A DNA stretch of 64,000 nucleotides from Pelomonas caseinilytica (GCF_021353235.1 NZ_JAJTWT010000002.1:248001-312000); one strand, 5' to 3'; shown: positions 46,873-58,572, numbered from the stretch's first letter. Made by a program: numbers and translations. Notes: generated by a model not told the origin, from the sequence alone.

Positions 46873-47974
46873 GGCGGCCTCCCTTCAGTGCCGCGTAGAC
46901 GCGGGCGAACAGCGGCGCGCTGACCGTGGCCATCGCCCCCGAGAACAGCACGATCAGGCCCTGGGCCGTCACCACCATCTCGCGGCTGAAGCCCTGCAGC
47001 TCGAAGCTCACCTCGACGCCGCCCTGGTAGAGCACGCCGAAGAGCAGCGAGGCCAGCACGATGCCCACCGGATGGTTGCGGCCCATCAGCGAGACGGCGA
47101 TGCCGGTGAAGCCGGCGCCAGCCACGAAGTCCAGCGTCAGCTTGCCCTGCACGCCGGAGATCTCGTTGATGCCCACCATGCCGGCGAGGGCCCCCGACAG
47201 CGCCATGGCGAGCAGGATCTGGGCGCGCGGCCGGATGCCGGCGTAGTGCGCCGCCCGCGGCGCGCTGCCGACGGCCCGCACCGCGTAGCCGGCGGCGCTG
47301 CGCCAGAGGAACCAGGCGACGAAGACGCAGGCCGCGAGGGCGATGAGCAGGCTGAGATTGAGTGGCGAGGACGGCAGCTCGACGCCGAAGGCGGCGGCGA
47401 TCTGGTGCAGCGCCGGCATGCGGGCGCTGGCGGCGAATTCGGCCGACTCCACCGCCATGCTGTCCGCCGGGCGCAGCCAGTTCACGAGGAGGTAGCCGTT
47501 CAGGCCCGCCGCCAGGAAGTTGAACATGATGGTCGTGATGACGATGTGGCTGCCGCGCCAGGCCTGCAGATAGGCCGGCAGCGCCGCCCACAGCATGCCG
47601 AACAGGGCCGCGGCCACGACCAGCAGCGGCAACAGCACCACGGCCGGCAGCTTCGGCCCCAGCCACAAGGCCGCCAGGGCCACGCCGATGCCGCCCAGCG
47701 TCGCCTGCCCTTCCCCGCCGATGTTGAACAGACCGGCATGGATGGCCACCGCGACCGCCAGGCCGGTGAAGATGAAGGTCGTCGCGTAATAGAGCGAATA
47801 GCCCAGGCCGCGCACGCTGCCGAGGGCACCGTTGATCAGCACCGCCAGCGCCTGCCAGGGGCTGTGCCCGATGACCATGACGACGAGGCCGGCCACCGCC
47901 AGGGCGACGGCCAGGTTCCACAGCGGCAGCAGGCCGATGTCGATCCACTTCGGAAGTTGGATGGGCTGGCTCAT
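46865..47974 (-). CDS. Nucleoside ABC transporter permease (first permease, BMP-associated)
   Basis: This 369-residue inner-membrane permease has NGALGSVRGLGYSLYYATTFIFTGLAVAVA and GLFNIGGEGQATLGGIGVAL (the first-permease counterpart of the LGLEG block) and the ATPase loop AVGSAPRAAHYAGI. The start MSQPIQLPKW was chosen; an upstream extension would run into the inverted repeat at 47989-48068. It follows the ATPase gene after 111 bases, the only real gap in the run. Confidence 0.9.
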   Translation of the reverse strand: MSQPIQLPKWIDIGLLPLWNLAVALAVAGLVVMVIGHSPWQALAVLINGALGSVRGLGYSLYYATTFIFTGLAVAVAIHAGLFNIGGEGQATLGGIGVALAALWLGPKLPAVVLLPLLVVAAALFGMLWAALPAYLQAWRGSHIVITTIMFNFLAAGLNGYLLVNWLRPADSMAVESAEFAASARMPALHQIAAAFGVELPSSPLNLSLLIALAACVFVAWFLWRSAAGYAVRAVGSAPRAAHYAGIRPRAQILLAMALSGALAGMVGINEISGVQGKLTLDFVAGAGFTGIAVSLMGRNHPVGIVLASLLFGVLYQGGVEVSFELQGFSREMVVTAQGLIVLFSGAMATVSAPLFARVYAALKGGRRG

Positions 47975-47988
47975 TGGCAACGCCCAGG

Positions 47989-48068
47989 AACACAGCCACA
48001 GAGGCACAGAGGCACAGAGAGGGCGTCATGGAGGCCCCTCTGTGCCTCTGTGCCTCTGTGGCTTTGTT
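47989..48068. repeat. Long inverted repeat (REP/BIME-like) inside the nucleoside operon
   Basis: The left arm 47989-48019 pairs with the right arm 48038-48068 at 30 of 31 positions around an 18-base loop. Each arm contains CACAGAGG-type octamers in tandem. The base composition is unlike the surrounding DNA, and no open frame is present. It fills most of the 111-base gap between the ATPase and first permease genes. The stem would form in mRNA, but there is no T-run, so a transcript-stabilising or expression-tuning role, like REP between binding-protein and permease genes elsewhere, is likelier than termination. Confidence 0.9.
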
Positions 48069-48085
48069 TGAATTCGCTTTGCATG

Positions 48086-49630
48086 TCAGGCTGCTTCTTG
48101 TGATGCCATCAACAGGCCCAGACGCCGTTCGTCGCATTCGTCGATCGCCAGCTCGCCGGTGATGCGGCCGCAGTTCATGACGACGACGCGGTCGGCCAGG
48201 GCCAGGATCTCGTCGAGCTCGCTGCTGACCAGCAGCACCGCGCAGCCGGCGTCGCGCAGCGCGCGCAACTGGCCGTGGATGAATTCGATGGCGCCGATGT
48301 CCACGCCCCGCGTGGGCTGGCCCACCAGCAACACCGTCGGCGCCTCGCCGATCTCGCGGGCGAGGATGAGCTTTTGCTGGTTGCCGCCGGAGAACTTGCT
48401 GGAGCCGAGGTTCTCGTCGCGCGGGCGCACGTCGAAGCGCTCCTGCATGCGCCGGGTCGCCTCGCGCATGGCGGCATGGTCCATGGACGCGCCGCGGCGG
48501 TACTTGGGCAGGTCCTGGTAGCCCAGCACGGCTGATTCCCAGGCCGGGAAGCTCATCACCAGCCCGACGGCGTGCCGGTCCTCGGGCACGTGGGCCAGGC
48601 GCAAGGTGCGGGCGCGGGCGGTGTCCAGCCAGGCCTCGGGCGTGAAGGCGGTGCCGCCGAGTTCCAGCCGCCCGCCCTCGGGCGCGCGCAGGCCCGACAG
48701 CACCTCCAGCAGCTCGCTCTGCCCGTTGCCCGAGACGCCCGCCACGCCGACGATCTCGCCCGCCTTGAGGGTCAGGCCCACGTCCTTCAGCGCGGCGACG
48801 CCGTTGGCATGCCTGAGGCTCAGGCCGGTGGCCTGCAGGCGCACCTCGCCGGCGTGGACCTCCAGGCCCTCGGGGCGGCCCAGCGTCACCTTGCGGCCGA
48901 CCATGGACTCCGCCAGGGACGCCTCGCTCCAGCCCGAAATGGGCCGGGTCTCGACGACCTGCCCGGCCCGCATCACCGTCACGGCGCTGCACAGGTTCAT
49001 CACCTCGCGCAGCTTGTGCGTGATGAGGATGAGGGTGGTGCCGAGCTGCTGCAGCCGGCGCAGCGTGACGAAGAGCTGGTCGGTCTCCTGCGGCGTCAGC
49101 ACCGCGGTCGGCTCGTCCAGGATGAGGATGCGGGCGCCGCGGTAGAGGGCCTTGAGGATCTCCAGCCGCTGCAGTTCGCCGACGGGCAGGTCGCCGACCA
49201 GGGCATCGAGGTGGACCTGCAGGCCGGTCTCGGCCATCAGCGCTTCCAGCCTGGCCCTGACCTTGGCCTTGGACGGCGCCAGGAAGAAGCCGCCCTCCGC
49301 GCCCAGCATGATGTTCTCGAGGCAGCTCAGCGTGTCGACCAGCATGAAGTGCTGGTGGACCATGCCGATACCCAACTGGATGGCCTGCTGGGAGTTGGCG
49401 ATGTGCACGCGCCGGCCGCCGAGCTCGATGTGCCCCGAGTCGGCGTGGTAGTAGCCGTACAGGATGGCCATCAGGGTGCTCTTGCCGGCACCGTTCTCGC
49501 CGACCAGGCCGTGCACGCTGCCCGCGGCGATGTCGAAGGACACCTCGCGGTTGGCCTGCACGGCGCCGAAGCGCTTTGAGATGCCCTGCAGGCGGACGGC
49601 CGGCAGGGTGTCGCTGGCGGGGCCGCTCAC
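48086..49630 (-). CDS. Nucleoside ABC transporter ATP-binding protein (two ABC domains)
   Basis: This 514-residue ATPase has two nucleotide-binding domains in tandem. Domain 1 has Walker A VGENGAGKST near residue 45, a variant signature LPVGELQRLEI, Walker B LILDEPTAVL and HKL. Domain 2 has a degenerate Walker A GVSGNGQSEL, the intact signature FSGGNQQKL and Walker B VLLVGQPTRGVDIG, as in RbsA-like and YufO/NupO-like importers where one site is inactive. GC-rich and co-directional with the BMP gene, from which eight bases separate it. Confidence 0.92.
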   Translation of the reverse strand: MSGPASDTLPAVRLQGISKRFGAVQANREVSFDIAAGSVHGLVGENGAGKSTLMAILYGYYHADSGHIELGGRRVHIANSQQAIQLGIGMVHQHFMLVDTLSCLENIMLGAEGGFFLAPSKAKVRARLEALMAETGLQVHLDALVGDLPVGELQRLEILKALYRGARILILDEPTAVLTPQETDQLFVTLRRLQQLGTTLILITHKLREVMNLCSAVTVMRAGQVVETRPISGWSEASLAESMVGRKVTLGRPEGLEVHAGEVRLQATGLSLRHANGVAALKDVGLTLKAGEIVGVAGVSGNGQSELLEVLSGLRAPEGGRLELGGTAFTPEAWLDTARARTLRLAHVPEDRHAVGLVMSFPAWESAVLGYQDLPKYRRGASMDHAAMREATRRMQERFDVRPRDENLGSSKFSGGNQQKLILAREIGEAPTVLLVGQPTRGVDIGAIEFIHGQLRALRDAGCAVLLVSSELDEILALADRVVVMNCGRITGELAIDECDERRLGLLMASQEAA

Positions 49631-49638
49631 GGCGCCGC

Positions 49639-50622
49639 TCAGAACTTGCAGGCGTTGTCGGCCATGTAGTCGGCCACCTTGATCTTGCCGCCGACGATGT
49701 CGGCCTTGATCGCCTCGACCTTGGCCTTGAGCTGGGGCGTCACGAGCTTGGCGTTGTTCTCGTCGAGCGCGTAGTCGACGCCGGCTTCCTTCAGGCCCAG
49801 CACCTGCACGCCGGGCTTCCAGGCCTTGAGCACGTTGTAGACGGCCACGTCCACGTGCTTGACCATGGAGGTCAGCATGGTGCCGGGCTGCAGGTGGTTC
49901 TGGTTGCTGTCCACGCCGATGGCGAGCTTGCCGGCGTCCTTGGCCGCCTGGTAGACGCCCACGCCCGTGCCGCCGGCCGCGGCGAAGACCACGTCCGAAC
50001 CCTTGGCGAACTGCGCCTTGGCCAGTTCACCGCCGCGGGTCGGGTCGTTCCAGGCCGTGGAGGTGGTGCCCGTCATGTTGGCGAAGACCTCGATCTTGGG
50101 GTTGGTGGCCTTGGCGCCCTGCTCGTAGCCGCACTGGAACTTGCGGATCAGCGGGATGTCCATGCCGCCCACGAAGCCGACCTTGCCGGTCTTGCTGACC
50201 AGGGCCGCCATGGCACCGACGAGGTAGCTGCCCTCGTGCTCCTTGAAGAGCACGGACTGCACGTTGGGCAGGTCGACCTTGGCGTCGATGATGGCGAACT
50301 GGGTCTTGGGGAAGTCCTTGGCCACCTGCTGCAGGGCCGAGGCCTGGGCGAAGCCGATGCTGATGATGGGGCTGGCGCCCCGCTCGGCCATGCGCCGGAT
50401 GGCCTGCACGCGCTGGGTGTCGTTGCTGATCTCGAACTCGAGATAGGCCTTGCCCGATTCCTTCTTCCAGCGTTCGGCGCCCTGGTAGCCGGCCTGGTTG
50501 AAGGATTTGTCGAACTTGCCGCCCATGTCGAAGATCACCGCGGGCTGGGACTGGGCCATGGCCTGGGCGGCGCCGCAGGCGAGCGACAGGGCCAGGGAAA
50601 GACGAGTCAGGGTGGACGTCAT
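49639..50622 (-). CDS. BMP-family nucleoside-binding protein
   Basis: This 327-residue periplasmic binding protein belongs to the Bmp/Med/PnrA family, several members of which bind purine nucleosides. A signal peptide (residues 1-22, LTRLSLALSLACGAAQAMA) is followed by PAVIFDMGGKFDKSFNQAGYQGAERW, KVGFVGGMDIPLIRKFQCGY and AAGGTGVGVYQAAKDAG, the usual core. Two upstream in-frame ATGs (50658, 50670) exist, but TACAAT at 50658-50663 (minus strand) looks like a -10 box, which would place the transcription start near here and favours 50622. It heads the run of eleven genes. Confidence 0.9.
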   Translation of the reverse strand: MTSTLTRLSLALSLACGAAQAMAQSQPAVIFDMGGKFDKSFNQAGYQGAERWKKESGKAYLEFEISNDTQRVQAIRRMAERGASPIISIGFAQASALQQVAKDFPKTQFAIIDAKVDLPNVQSVLFKEHEGSYLVGAMAALVSKTGKVGFVGGMDIPLIRKFQCGYEQGAKATNPKIEVFANMTGTTSTAWNDPTRGGELAKAQFAKGSDVVFAAAGGTGVGVYQAAKDAGKLAIGVDSNQNHLQPGTMLTSMVKHVDVAVYNVLKAWKPGVQVLGLKEAGVDYALDENNAKLVTPQLKAKVEAIKADIVGGKIKVADYMADNACKF

Positions 50623-50703
50623 GGGGCGGGAGGCGTTGTTCCGGCGAAAGGGGCGCATTGTAGAAAACATCCCTCAAGTTTTACTGACTAGGAAAACACC
50701 GAT

Positions 50704-52053
50704 TCACCCGGCCTTGGCGCGCCGCAGCTTGCGGTGGGCCGACCGGGCGTGCGGCAGCCAGCCGAGTGTCGCCCATCGCCGCCACATCAGCAGGCCGCGT
50801 ATCCACTCGTCGGCGGCATAGGCGATCCACACCCCCTCCAGGCCCCAGCCCAGGTGCACGCCCAGGAACCAACTGCCCCCGGCCAGCACCACGGCCATGG
50901 AGGCCGCCCCGGCGGCGACGGGGTAGCGGGCGTCGCCCGTGGCGCGCAGCGCGTTGATGACGACGAGGTTGAAGGTGCGGCCGGGCTCCAGCAGCACCGT
51001 CCACCACAGCAGCCGGCAGCCGAGTTCGATGATCTGCGGGTCGGACGTGAAGCGGGCCAGCAGCCAGGGCCCGGCGAGCGCGAAGCTGCCCGCCACCAGG
51101 AAGGCCACCACGAAGCCCAGGCGCAGCGACTTGCGCACCAGCCTGTGGGCGGCATGCAACTGGCCGGCCCCGATCATGTGGCCTACCAGGATCTCCACCG
51201 CGAAGCCCATGGCCAGCCCGAACATCAGGATCACGTGCAGGAACTGCACCGTGTAGGCATGGGTGGCCAGCGCATGGGCGCCGAGCTGGGCCACCGCCGC
51301 CAGGCTGATCATGAAGGCCAGCCGCCAGGAGATGTTCTCGGCGGCGCCCGGCACGCCGATGTGCAGCACCGTGGCCAGCGGTGCGCGCACCAGGCGCCAC
51401 CAGTCCGGCCCGCGCAGCCGCAGGCCCAGGCGCGAACGCCACAGCATGATGTGCAGCACCAGGCCGGTGCCGCGGCCGAAGAGGCAGGCCAGGGCATAGC
51501 CGACCAGGCCGAGGTGGGGCATGGCCAGCAGCGCGACCGTCAGCGTCACGAGCTGGATGGCGACCACCACCATCAGCGCCTCCCGGCTGCGCAAGTGGGC
51601 CCGCATGACGCTGGCCATGGTGGCGTTGAGCGCATCCAGCAGCAGGGCCGGGGCCAGGGCGCGCAGCAGGCCGGCGGCCAGCGGCGCCACCTCCGGCGGC
51701 GCATTGACGAGGGCGAGCATCGGCCCGGCGGCGGCCAGCGCCACCACGGCACCGCCGAGGCCCAGCCAGGTGCTCGCGCCGACGGTGGCCCGGGCGACGG
51801 CATCGGCCTGCTCGCGCCGGCCCGCGCCGAGCGCCTGGGTCACCGCGACGCTGACGCCAGCGCCGATCACCCGGAACAGCACGAAAAGCGCCGCGAACAC
51901 CTGGTTGGCCAGGCCGAAGGCGGCGCCGCTGTTGTCCGACAGCCGGGCCGCCAGCCCCGTGCCGACCACGCCGATGCCTATGCCCAGCAACAGCTCCAGC
52001 AGCAGCGGCCAGGTCAGCGGAAAGAGGCGGGGGCGAGCGTAGGGAAGGGTCAT
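50704..52053 (-). CDS. MATE-family multidrug/metabolite exporter
   Basis: This 449-residue protein has 12 hydrophobic segments in two related halves ([26 protein letters not shown] at the N-terminus; [28 protein letters not shown] in the second half). This is the layout of Na+ or H+-coupled MATE exporters, NorM/DinF-like. The C-terminus is basic. The substrate cannot be read from the sequence. It is divergent from acnA (76 bases apart) and convergent in orientation only with itself: the nucleoside operon lies downstream on the same strand. Confidence 0.86.
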   Translation of the reverse strand: MTLPYARPRLFPLTWPLLLELLLGIGIGVVGTGLAARLSDNSGAAFGLANQVFAALFVLFRVIGAGVSVAVTQALGAGRREQADAVARATVGASTWLGLGGAVVALAAAGPMLALVNAPPEVAPLAAGLLRALAPALLLDALNATMASVMRAHLRSREALMVVVAIQLVTLTVALLAMPHLGLVGYALACLFGRGTGLVLHIMLWRSRLGLRLRGPDWWRLVRAPLATVLHIGVPGAAENISWRLAFMISLAAVAQLGAHALATHAYTVQFLHVILMFGLAMGFAVEILVGHMIGAGQLHAAHRLVRKSLRLGFVVAFLVAGSFALAGPWLLARFTSDPQIIELGCRLLWWTVLLEPGRTFNLVVINALRATGDARYPVAAGAASMAVVLAGGSWFLGVHLGWGLEGVWIAYAADEWIRGLLMWRRWATLGWLPHARSAHRKLRRAKAG

Positions 52054-52129
52054 GGCCGAGTCCGATCGGCGGGATTCACACAGGTCAAGGCAAGCTCGCC
52101 AAAATGGACCGCATGCTAAAGGAGTAACC

Positions 52130-54841
<2,712 letters not shown>

Positions 54842-54974
54842 GCCCCGGCGGCGCCCGCCTGTCCAGACATCTTTCCGGGACAGGTTTGTCCCACGACACG
54901 CGGGCGGGTCCGCTCAACAGAATCGCCAGCTCCATCCCACCAGCGCCCCCTCCCGGGGGCCGACAGGAGCTTGC

Positions 54975-56048
54975 ATGAAGACCTGGTCCAAGTTCTCCGC
55001 AGCCACCCTCGCCGTGCTGGCCGCCGGCAGCAGCCATGCCGCCAGCACCGGCTGCCTCGACGTGCGCGTGAGCAGCGCGTCGCCCATCCTGCGCGGCGAC
55101 GTGGACGTCCACGTGGACGTCGCCGTCACCAACCTCTGCCGCGTGCCGGTGCAGGTGCTGCGCTGGCAGCTGCCCAGCGACGCCATGAGCGGCGCCCTCT
55201 TCACCGTCACGCGCGACGACCGCCCCGTGCGCTACACCGGCCCCGTGGTCAAGCGCGCCCCGCCCACGGCCAAGGACTATGTCCAGATCGCCGCCGGCGC
55301 CACACTGAACTACCAGGTCGAGCTGACCGGCCAGTACGACTTCAGCCGCAACGGCCGCTACGCCATCGAGTTCCACAGCGACCGCGGCACCCATGGCTCC
55401 GGCGCCCAGGCCCTGCACAGCGCCACGGCCGCCTACCTGTGGGCCGAAGGCCGCAACGAACGCCTGGAGTCCGCCAACGCCGACGACGCGGCAGCCCTGG
55501 CCGCGGCGCCCACCGCCACGGCCGCCGCCGCCAGCATCAGCTACACCGGCGCTTGCACCAGCAGCCAGAAGTCCACCCTGGCCCAGGCGGTCACGGCAGC
55601 CACCGACTACAGCGCCAGCTCGGCCACCTACCTCAGCGGCACGCCCTCGGCCACGCCGCGCTACACGAGCTGGTTCGGCGCCTACACGCAAACGCGCTGG
55701 AACACCGCCAAGGACCATTTCGTCAAGGCCCGCAACGCCTTCCAGACCGCCGCGCTGACGCTGGACTGCAGCTGCAAGGACAGCGGCACCTATGCCTACG
55801 TCTATCCGACCCAGCCGTACAAGATCTACGTCTGCGGCGCCTTCTGGAGCGCGCCCATGACGGGCACCGACAGCAAGGGCGGCACGCTGGTGCACGAGAT
55901 GATGCACTTCAACGTCGTCGCCAGCACCGACGACTGGGCCTACGGCCAGTCGGCCGCGCTGAGCCTCGCCCAGTCCAACCCCACGAAGGCCCTGGACAAC
56001 TCGGACAACCACGAATACTTTGCCGAGAACAACCCCTTCAAGAACTGA
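54975..56048 (+). CDS. Secreted M35 (aspzincin) lysine-type metalloendopeptidase
   Basis: This 357-residue preproenzyme has a signal peptide at residues 1-22 (ending SSHAAS) and a beta-rich propeptide (about 25-140, NLCRVPVQVLRWQLPSD and KRAPPTAKDYVQIAAG). The catalytic domain has paired cysteines (LDCSCKDSG), the zinc motif HEMMH at residues 307-311, and the aspzincin downstream aspartate region TDDWAYGQSAA. The closing NHEYFAENNPF is typical of peptidyl-Lys metalloendopeptidases. Secreted proteolysis is the likely role. The next gene encodes a free-standing paralogue of its propeptide. Confidence 0.9.
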   Translation: MKTWSKFSAATLAVLAAGSSHAASTGCLDVRVSSASPILRGDVDVHVDVAVTNLCRVPVQVLRWQLPSDAMSGALFTVTRDDRPVRYTGPVVKRAPPTAKDYVQIAAGATLNYQVELTGQYDFSRNGRYAIEFHSDRGTHGSGAQALHSATAAYLWAEGRNERLESANADDAAALAAAPTATAAAASISYTGACTSSQKSTLAQAVTAATDYSASSATYLSGTPSATPRYTSWFGAYTQTRWNTAKDHFVKARNAFQTAALTLDCSCKDSGTYAYVYPTQPYKIYVCGAFWSAPMTGTDSKGGTLVHEMMHFNVVASTDDWAYGQSAALSLAQSNPTKALDNSDNHEYFAENNPFKN

Positions 56049-56082
56049 CCCGCCCGCACGGGACCCCGGTTAGGCTAGCCGC

Positions 56083-56589
56083 ATGAAGGTACTGCACCGC
56101 CTGCCCGGGCTCCTGATGCTGATGGCGGCCCCGCTGGCCCAGGCCGGCGGCGGCATGCCTGCGCCAGCGGAACTGGCCTGCCGCTTCGAGGCGACGACCG
56201 ATGCGGCCGGTCAAGTGATGCTGAAGTTCACGCTGCGCAACGCCGGCTCGCGCGAGCTTCACCTGCTGCGCTGGGGCAGCCCCTTCGAGGGCGCCTGGTT
56301 CGCGCCCTTCGTGCGCGCCAGCACGGCTCAGGGCGAGCTGCCCTTCCAGGGTGCCCTGCGCAAGCGTGGCGACCCGTCGGCCCAGGACTACTTGCGCCTG
56401 GCCCCCGGGCAGGCGCTGAGCGCTGAGCTGCCCCTGGCCGACGCCTACGCCCTGCCCGCCTCCGGCCCCGTCACGCTGCGCGCCGCCTGGCGCTGGCACG
56501 ACGTGATGGCCAGCGGCACGCCGCCGCGCCCGCGGGACCGCCACCAGGGCCGGGACCAGGCTTGCGGCGAGCTGACGCTGGCACGCTGA
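56083..56589 (+). CDS. Secreted paralogue of the M35 propeptide domain
   Basis: This 168-residue exported protein has a signal peptide at residues 1-21 (ending LAQAGG) and no catalytic motif. Its body aligns by eye with the M35 propeptide just upstream: HLLRWGSPFEGAWFAP against VLRWQLPSDAMSGALF, then F-Q-G-A-x-x-KR-x-x-P-x-A-Q-DY-x-x-L-A-x-G-x-x-L in the same order, and a Y-x-x-P-A-x-G close. It therefore looks like a duplicated propeptide cut free of the protease. By analogy a secreted inhibitor or folding helper for the neighbour is plausible; that function is inferred. Confidence 0.72.
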   Translation: MKVLHRLPGLLMLMAAPLAQAGGGMPAPAELACRFEATTDAAGQVMLKFTLRNAGSRELHLLRWGSPFEGAWFAPFVRASTAQGELPFQGALRKRGDPSAQDYLRLAPGQALSAELPLADAYALPASGPVTLRAAWRWHDVMASGTPPRPRDRHQGRDQACGELTLAR

Positions 56590-56667
56590 CCGCACTGACT
56601 TGGCGCTGGGCGGCAGGGCCCTGCCCTAAGCTGCGACCCTTTTGTCGCAAGACCGCCACCACCGCCC

Positions 56668-57801
56668 ATGCACCGACTTCCCGGCCTCGACCTGCTGCGC
56701 AGCATCGCCATCGTCTGGGTGATGCTCTTCCACAGCTTCCTGGTGGACGGCCTGGGGCCGCGCTTCGAATGGCTGTCCCGCTTCGGCTGGGCCGGCGTGG
56801 ACATCTTCTTCGTGCTCAGCGGCTTCCTGATCGGCTCGCAGCTGCTGCGTGGCCTGCAGCGCGGCGAGCCGCTGTCGTTGCTCGACTTCTACCGCCGCCG
56901 GGCCTGGCGCATCCTGCCGGCCTTCGCCGTCGTGCTGGCCGTCTACGTCGCCTTCCCGGTCCTGCGCGAGGCGCCGGGGCTGGCACCGTGGTGGCAGTTC
57001 ACCAGCTTCACCCTCAACCTGCTGATCGACTACGGTAGCAGCCCGGCCTTCTCGCACGCCTGGTCGCTGTGCGTGGAGGAGCACTTCTATCTCGTCTTCC
57101 CGCTGCTGGCCGGGGCGATGGCGGGACGCGCCACGGCGCGCGGCGTGGCGGCGCTGGCGCTCGCCCTCGTGCTCGGCGGCATTGCGCTACGCACGGGCGT
57201 CTGGCTGCACGATGCCGCCCTGCAGCCGGAGCGCAACTGGTTCATCGAGGACATCTACTACCCGACCTGGATGCGCCTGGACGGGCTGCTCGTGGGGGTG
57301 GTGCTCGCGGCGCTGCGCGCCTGGCGGCCCACCGTCTGGGCGCGGCTGCAGGCCCGCTCGACCTGGCTGCTCTTCGCCGGCCTCGCCCTGGCCGCCCTGG
57401 CCTTCTGGCTGTTCCGCGACCGCACGGGCCTCGTCGCCAACGCGCTGGGCTGGCCGCTGCTGTCCTGGGGCTTCGGCTTGCTGGTGCTCTCGGCCACGGC
57501 CGCAGACGGCTGGCTGGGCGGCCGGGCCGTGCCGGGCGCGGCCTGGCTCGCCGGCGTCTCCTACAGCCTCTACCTCAGCCACAAGCTGGCGATGCACGCG
57601 GTCCACGAATGGCTGGCCCCGCTGCTGCCGCTGCAGGGCATCGCCCTGTTCCCGGTCTATGCGGTCGCCATCCTGGTGCTGGGCGCGTCCCTGCACTACG
57701 GCATCGAGCGGCCCGGCCTGCGGCTGCGGGACCGCCTCGACCGCAACGCTGCGGTCAGTCGAACACCGGGATCAGATAGGGACGCCCGGCGACCAGCGTG
57801 A
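56668..57801 (+). CDS. Acyltransferase family 3 membrane protein
   Basis: This 377-residue integral membrane acyltransferase has ten or so hydrophobic segments. It begins GLDLLRSIAIVWVMLFHSF with the family histidine (FH) near residue 22, then WAGVDIFFVLSGFLIGSQLL, FYRRRAWRILPAF and HAWSLCVEEHFYLVFPLL, all hallmarks of the OafA/ExoZ-type family that acetylates sugars of surface polysaccharide. The last 20 or so residues extend past the final helix and overlap the convergent small gene by 47 bases, so the C-terminal tail may be non-conserved. No polysaccharide genes are nearby. Confidence 0.88.
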   Translation: MHRLPGLDLLRSIAIVWVMLFHSFLVDGLGPRFEWLSRFGWAGVDIFFVLSGFLIGSQLLRGLQRGEPLSLLDFYRRRAWRILPAFAVVLAVYVAFPVLREAPGLAPWWQFTSFTLNLLIDYGSSPAFSHAWSLCVEEHFYLVFPLLAGAMAGRATARGVAALALALVLGGIALRTGVWLHDAALQPERNWFIEDIYYPTWMRLDGLLVGVVLAALRAWRPTVWARLQARSTWLLFAGLALAALAFWLFRDRTGLVANALGWPLLSWGFGLLVLSATAADGWLGGRAVPGAAWLAGVSYSLYLSHKLAMHAVHEWLAPLLPLQGIALFPVYAVAILVLGASLHYGIERPGLRLRDRLDRNAAVSRTPGSDRDARRPA

Positions 57802-58114
57802 CGACGCGCCGCGGCAGCCAGCCCAGCGGCTGGGTGCCGGCGCGCGTGACGCGGGCCACGGCGGCGCGTGCGGCGTCCAGCAGCGCCGACAGGCGCGGTC
57901 GCTCACCCCGGCACTTGGAGCGCGGGATCACGAGAGCCAGGTCGAGGCTGCCGGGGCCGCTCGCGTCGGGCGCGGCGACTTCGAGGCGGGCATTCACCAC
58001 GAGGGTCATCGGCGTGCTCAGGGCGACGTCGAGGTCGGCGTCCACGACGTCATCGTCGGGCGCCACCGGCAAAGTCTGCAGCGGAAGCATGAAAGACGCG
58101 GGATTCTTGGACAT
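57755..58114 (-). CDS. Hypothetical small protein, convergent with the acyltransferase
   Basis: This 119-residue protein starts MSKNPASFMLPLQTLPVAPDDD and contains beta-strand-like segments (TPMTLVVNARLEVAAPDASG, SLDLALVIPRSKCRGERP). A basic helical part (SALLDAARAAVARVTRAG) and a short hydrophobic end PYLIPVFD follow. No family was recognised. The 47-base tail overlap with the acyltransferase is unusual in this window and one of the two ends may be mis-assigned. Composition matches genuine genes here. Confidence 0.5.
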   Translation of the reverse strand: MSKNPASFMLPLQTLPVAPDDDVVDADLDVALSTPMTLVVNARLEVAAPDASGPGSLDLALVIPRSKCRGERPRLSALLDAARAAVARVTRAGTQPLGWLPRRVVTLVAGRPYLIPVFD

Positions 58115-58192
58115 GGGGCGCCATCCTGCCAGGCGCTCATGACACTTCCGTCGGGCGCATGGCAACGAAGCTGTAGGACGAGGCCGATTCGC

Positions 58193-58450
58193 TCAGCTGC
58201 GCACCGTCATCGCCCGGGCGTGGCGCACCGTCGGCGCGGCGAAGAGGCGGCCGATCAGGGTGCGGGCGAAAAAGTAGTCGTTGCGCAGCTTCTCGCCGAG
58301 GGCGTCCAGGCCGACGCGGCCACTCGGATCGCAGGGGATGTCAAGCCCGGCGTCGCCGGCGGTGAGCGGTTCGAAGTGAAGCAGATGGGTCGCCTGCTCG
58401 GCCTTGCGAGGGGTTGAGGCGGCAGGACTGGAAGGGGACAACCGGGACAT
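58193..58450 (-). CDS. Hypothetical 85-residue protein with strong ribosome site
   Basis: The ATG lies five bases after AAGGAGGT (minus strand, 58456-58463), the strongest Shine-Dalgarno match noted in the window, which favours real translation. The protein has a Ser/Pro/Ala-rich start (MSRLSPSSPAASTPR) and a structured-looking part (HLLHFEPLTAGDAGLDIP, ALGEKLRNDYFFARTLIGRLFAA). No family recognised. It lies 78 bases upstream of the preceding small gene, same strand, possibly an operon. Confidence 0.6.
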   Translation of the reverse strand: MSRLSPSSPAASTPRKAEQATHLLHFEPLTAGDAGLDIPCDPSGRVGLDALGEKLRNDYFFARTLIGRLFAAPTVRHARAMTVRS

Positions 58451-58572
58451 CGTGACCTCCTTGGAGCGTGACGAGTGCATGGAAGCCACTCTGCCCCGGC
58501 CGCGCGGGTCAGCTTGTAGGCAGCCGGGTGCGGCCCGGGTGATGCCCGGCGCTTGTGCGTGTAGGAAGGGGC

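Noticed and set aside
48020-48037. The loop and stem of the long inverted repeat considered as a Rho-independent terminator
   Set aside because: No T-run follows on either strand apart from TTTGTTT on the right arm, and the downstream permease genes need the same transcript.
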